DNA of 64,000 nucleotides from Mucilaginibacter paludis DSM 18603 (lineage in GTDB: Bacteria > Bacteroidota > Bacteroidia > Sphingobacteriales > Sphingobacteriaceae): positions 3,986,432 to 4,050,431 of the forward strand of contig NZ_CM001403.1 in NCBI RefSeq assembly GCF_000166195.2. The letters are read 5' to 3'. Below, in pieces: positions 61,189 through 64,000 of the stretch (positions are counted from its first letter, which is position 1; each line of letters begins with the position of its first letter). A program made the position numbers and the translations under genes. Under the pieces are notes generated by a model. It was not told the origin of the DNA and did not search any database. It saw only the letters and a list, made by a program, of their open reading frames with translations.

Positions 61189-63156
61189 ATGAAAAAAATA
61201 TCTACTCTTGTTTTATTCCTGGTTTGCTTGTGCTATTTCCATCGGTTACATGCTCAAACACAGGCTTTTGGAAAAATTGACGTTGCCGACCTTGAATTAA
61301 AAAATTGTGATTTTGAAAAAGATGCCAACGCAATGGTTCTTTTTGATAAGGGCGATGTGTATTTTGATCAGAATTTTAGTATTGTAATGGAGCGCCATAA
61401 GCGTATCAAAATTTTTAATGATAAAGGAAAGGATGAAGCCAATATCAGGATACCGTTTTTTGGCGGTAATCGCCTTGAAAGTATAACCGATATCCAGGTT
61501 GAAACGATCAATGAGGTTAACGGAAAGCCCGAAATTACCAAATTGGAGAAAAAGCTGATCTATACCGAAAACCTTGATAAGGTGCACACGGCTATTGTTT
61601 TTGCCTTTCCTAATGTAAAACCCGGATCGGTTATCGAATTTAAATACCGTTGGCAAACCGATTATGTATGGAATTTTCCGGATTGGATTTTTCAGGATAA
61701 CATACCAACGCGCTACAGCGAGCTAAGCACCCAGGTACCCGATATCTTTTTCTATAAAACACAAACCCGCACGGCTGCAGCCTATGTAAAACACACATCG
61801 AGCTCCGATTCAAAAAGTATTGGTAGCGGGCAGGATGTTGTTAGCTATAGTGTTGATAACCAGGTGCGCGGCATAGCCAATATACCCTCCTTACAAGATG
61901 AGCCTTATATGCGCTCCAGAGCCGATAACCTGCAGGGGCTTTATTTTCAGTTAACCAGTATCAGGCCGATAGGGGGCTTCGTTCGTAACTATAACGAAAC
62001 ATGGGACAAAATAGGCAATACCGTATGTGAGGATGAAGATTTTGGCTCACAATTTAAAAGGAAACTTAAAGACGAAGAATTAATTATTGCGAAAGCTAAA
62101 ACGTTAAAAACGGATGATGAAAAAATAGCGTACGTTTTTAATGCAGTTAAGAACCGAATGAAGTGGAACGACGTTGACCGGTGGTATACCAACGATGGCA
62201 CATCCAAAGCCTGGGAAAAGCAAAGTGGAAATTCAACCGAGATTAACTTGGTATTGTATCATTTACTTAAACAAGCCGGTTTAAAAGCTTACCCTATGAT
62301 GGTGAGTACACGTGATAACGGGCGTGTAAATCCTTATTACCCTAATTTAAACCAGTTTAACCGCGCTGTGGCCTATATCCCGGTTGATAGTACAAAGCGT
62401 TATATTTTGGATGCTTCAAACAGGTATAACGTTTATAACGAAGTGCCGGATGAGTTGCTTAATTCCTACGGTTTCCAAATCAATAAGGATGATAAACAAT
62501 ACGGTATGTTGTTTATCGATAAAACACAACCTGCCAGGAAATCGGTATTCCTTCAAGCCAATATTCTGGCTGACGGTAAAATGGAGGGCACTGCCGAGAT
62601 CAATAATTTTAGTTACCAGAAGCTTAGTACTGTAGAAAAGTATAAAAGGGACGGTGAGGATAAATACAAAACCTTTTTAAAGGATAACGATAATAACCTT
62701 AGCATTTCATCCCTGAAGTTTGAAAACATGGATGTGGATAGCTTGCCACTCAGTCAAAAGATCGACTTTAAGTTAACCCTTACCGGTTCTGATGGCGATT
62801 ATATCTATTTCAACCCGAACATGTTTTTATCCATGCGCAGTAATCCCTTCCTGAGTGAAAAACGAGCTTCGGATATTGATTTTGGATACCGCAGCCTATA
62901 TTCCGTCAACGGCAATTATAAAATTCCGGCCGGTTATAAAACAGAGGGGCTCCCTAAAAATACGACCTTAATGATGCCCGATCAGAGCATCAGTTTCAGA
63001 CGGCTGGTAGGCGAAGAGGATGGTTTGATCCAGATATCGTACATGATCAGCTTTAAAAAAAGTATCTTTTTTAAAGAGAATTATGCCGAACTACGCGAAT
63101 TTTATAAAAAAATGTACGAAATGTTGAACGAGCAGATTGTGCTGAAAAAATCCTGA
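61189..63156 (+). CDS. DUF3857 and transglutaminase-like protein, secreted
   Basis: A 655-residue exported protein (signal peptide ending FHRLHAQ). The DUF3857 domain covers about residues 50-230 (NFSIVMERHKRIKIFNDKGK, GSVIEFKYRW, VWNFPDWIFQDNIPTRYSELST). A transglutaminase-like region follows (KIAYVFNAVKNRMKWNDVDRWYTNDG...STEINLVLYHLLKQAGLKAYPMMVSTRDNG...YILDASN). The canonical catalytic Cys, normally in the motif G-x-C-x-D, is replaced here (SGNSTEINL), so it is probably non-catalytic. The C-terminal part is beta-rich. A DUF3857 gene follows directly in tandem. The role is unknown, likely envelope-linked. Confidence 0.85.
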   Translation: MKKISTLVLFLVCLCYFHRLHAQTQAFGKIDVADLELKNCDFEKDANAMVLFDKGDVYFDQNFSIVMERHKRIKIFNDKGKDEANIRIPFFGGNRLESITDIQVETINEVNGKPEITKLEKKLIYTENLDKVHTAIVFAFPNVKPGSVIEFKYRWQTDYVWNFPDWIFQDNIPTRYSELSTQVPDIFFYKTQTRTAAAYVKHTSSSDSKSIGSGQDVVSYSVDNQVRGIANIPSLQDEPYMRSRADNLQGLYFQLTSIRPIGGFVRNYNETWDKIGNTVCEDEDFGSQFKRKLKDEELIIAKAKTLKTDDEKIAYVFNAVKNRMKWNDVDRWYTNDGTSKAWEKQSGNSTEINLVLYHLLKQAGLKAYPMMVSTRDNGRVNPYYPNLNQFNRAVAYIPVDSTKRYILDASNRYNVYNEVPDELLNSYGFQINKDDKQYGMLFIDKTQPARKSVFLQANILADGKMEGTAEINNFSYQKLSTVEKYKRDGEDKYKTFLKDNDNNLSISSLKFENMDVDSLPLSQKIDFKLTLTGSDGDYIYFNPNMFLSMRSNPFLSEKRASDIDFGYRSLYSVNGNYKIPAGYKTEGLPKNTTLMMPDQSISFRRLVGEEDGLIQISYMISFKKSIFFKENYAELREFYKKMYEMLNEQIVLKKS

Positions 63157-63157
63157 T

Positions 63158-64000
63158 ATGTGTAAAAAATCGTTTGTTTGTTTGCTGATAGGTACCCTGG
63201 GCATCTTTTTTAATAATGCTTTTAGCCAAAGCAAAGATATCCCTGCCGAATTGTATAAGGCTTCAACCATACCCGACTCGTTAAAGAAAGACGCTAACGC
63301 GGTAGTGCGTTATAGCTTAAAAGAGGTTACCGTAAAAGGGCCGGGAAGAAAAGTTGCCAGATCGCATCGTATCATAACGATATTGAACGAAAAGGCCGAA
63401 GGCGAGGCCTCGGTCGGCTTAGGGTATGAGCCCAAGTTCAATAGCGTAAACACTATTGAAATGATGGTATATGATGCCGATGGGAAGCTTATTAAAAAAT
63501 ACCGGAAAGGAGATATGTATGATAGGGCAGCATATGATGATATGTCGATTATTACTGACGATCGGATAATCAGTACACGGCATACCATTGTAAGTTATCC
63601 CGTTACAGTTGAGAAAATCACCGAAATGAGTAGCAATAGCTTTCTGGACTTAGGAGAATGGCAAATACAAGAGCCTGATATAGCTGTTCAAAACTCTGTT
63701 TATCGTATTATAGTTAATCCCGCTGTTGGGTTTAGATTCAAAAACAAGCACACCAGTATCAGACCGGAGATTAGCAAAGGGGATATGGATTCATATACTT
63801 GGCAAGTAAAAAACCTGAAAGCCATCAAATTGGAAGATGATGCAGTAGACTGGCAGGTTTTACCCGGCATCTTCTTTGCTGCCAATTCTTTTGAGTACGG
63901 TGGTATTCCCGGCGATATCAGCTCGTGGAAAAATTACGGAAAATGGCAATTGGGTTTAAATGCCGATGTAAATTCGCTTACGCCGGCCCGTGCAGAAGAG
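63158..64000 (+). CDS. DUF3857 protein, 3' end cut by the window
   Basis: An open frame of 281 codons from the ATG at 63158 to the window edge. Signal peptide (VCLLIGTLGIFFNNAFSQ), then the DUF3857 beginning: DANAVVRYSLKEVTVKGPGRKVARSHRIITILNEK, YDADGKLIKKYRKGDM and FLDLGEWQIQEPDIAVQNSVYRI. It follows the previous DUF3857 gene with a 1-bp gap, so the two form an operon and probably arose by duplication. Compared with the upstream paralogue the N-terminal domain is similar in order. Confidence 0.85.
   Translation, partial: MCKKSFVCLLIGTLGIFFNNAFSQSKDIPAELYKASTIPDSLKKDANAVVRYSLKEVTVKGPGRKVARSHRIITILNEKAEGEASVGLGYEPKFNSVNTIEMMVYDADGKLIKKYRKGDMYDRAAYDDMSIITDDRIISTRHTIVSYPVTVEKITEMSSNSFLDLGEWQIQEPDIAVQNSVYRIIVNPAVGFRFKNKHTSIRPEISKGDMDSYTWQVKNLKAIKLEDDAVDWQVLPGIFFAANSFEYGGIPGDISSWKNYGKWQLGLNADVNSLTPARAEE

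Overview
The window looks like a chromosomal segment of a Bacteroidota soil or plant-associated bacterium, most likely a Sphingobacteriaceae member close to Mucilaginibacter or Pedobacter. The pointers are SusC/SusD pairs, membrane-bound AraC regulators, a Y_Y_Y-type sensor-regulator, DUF3857 proteins, futalosine-pathway menaquinone genes, few Shine-Dalgarno sequences and several promoters of the TTTG-N19-21-TAnnTTTG type. Genus is inference from gene content; there is no rRNA or tRNA in the window.

Layout. 1-3.5 kb: an A+T-rich end with a truncated gene, a possible nuclease-fold protein, a candidate 200-nt structured RNA, then an SDR oxidoreductase and an AraC regulator. 3.8-8 kb: a membrane AraC regulator and three secreted proteins. 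8.3-22.3 kb: a polysaccharide utilization locus, made of a divergent sensor-regulator, SusC, SusD, two surface lipoproteins, a GH16 laminarinase-type enzyme and a GH3 beta-glucosidase. The set points to a beta-1,3-glucan (laminarin-like) substrate: GH16 cuts the chain at the surface, SusCD imports oligosaccharides, GH3 releases glucose. 22.4-36.3 kb: housekeeping and stress functions, including an acyltransferase, an ECF sigma factor with an IS3-family element inserted upstream, an M28 peptidase, a BlaI/M56 pair and a TetR-controlled TolC-HlyD-MFS tripartite efflux operon.

39.3-52.3 kb is the most interesting part: an A+T-rich island on the minus strand. It encodes a short double-glycine-leader peptide with a Cys-rich core, a C39-peptidase ABC transporter, an HlyD adaptor, a GT2 glycosyltransferase, a GT61-type and a PLOD-type glycosyltransferase, a C39-like/VKOR/thioredoxin fusion, a TlpA-like protein whose active site reads WRGPC, and a possible stand-alone SpaB_C-like protein. 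I read this as a ribosomally made, disulfide-containing and probably glycosylated peptide system (glycocin-like in logic) in Bacteroidota. The island lies between two diverged direct repeats, each holding the 3' end of the PIG-L gene plus a tatA gene, which suggests integration by recombination. A second, same-length copy of the IS (1497 bp, 3-bp target duplication) has split the GT61 gene.

52.3-64 kb returns to core genes: tatA, DinB-family protein, an NtrY-like histidine kinase, fabD, folE, a PTPS-family protein, mqnB, mqnD and two tandem DUF3857 genes, the last one cut by the window end.
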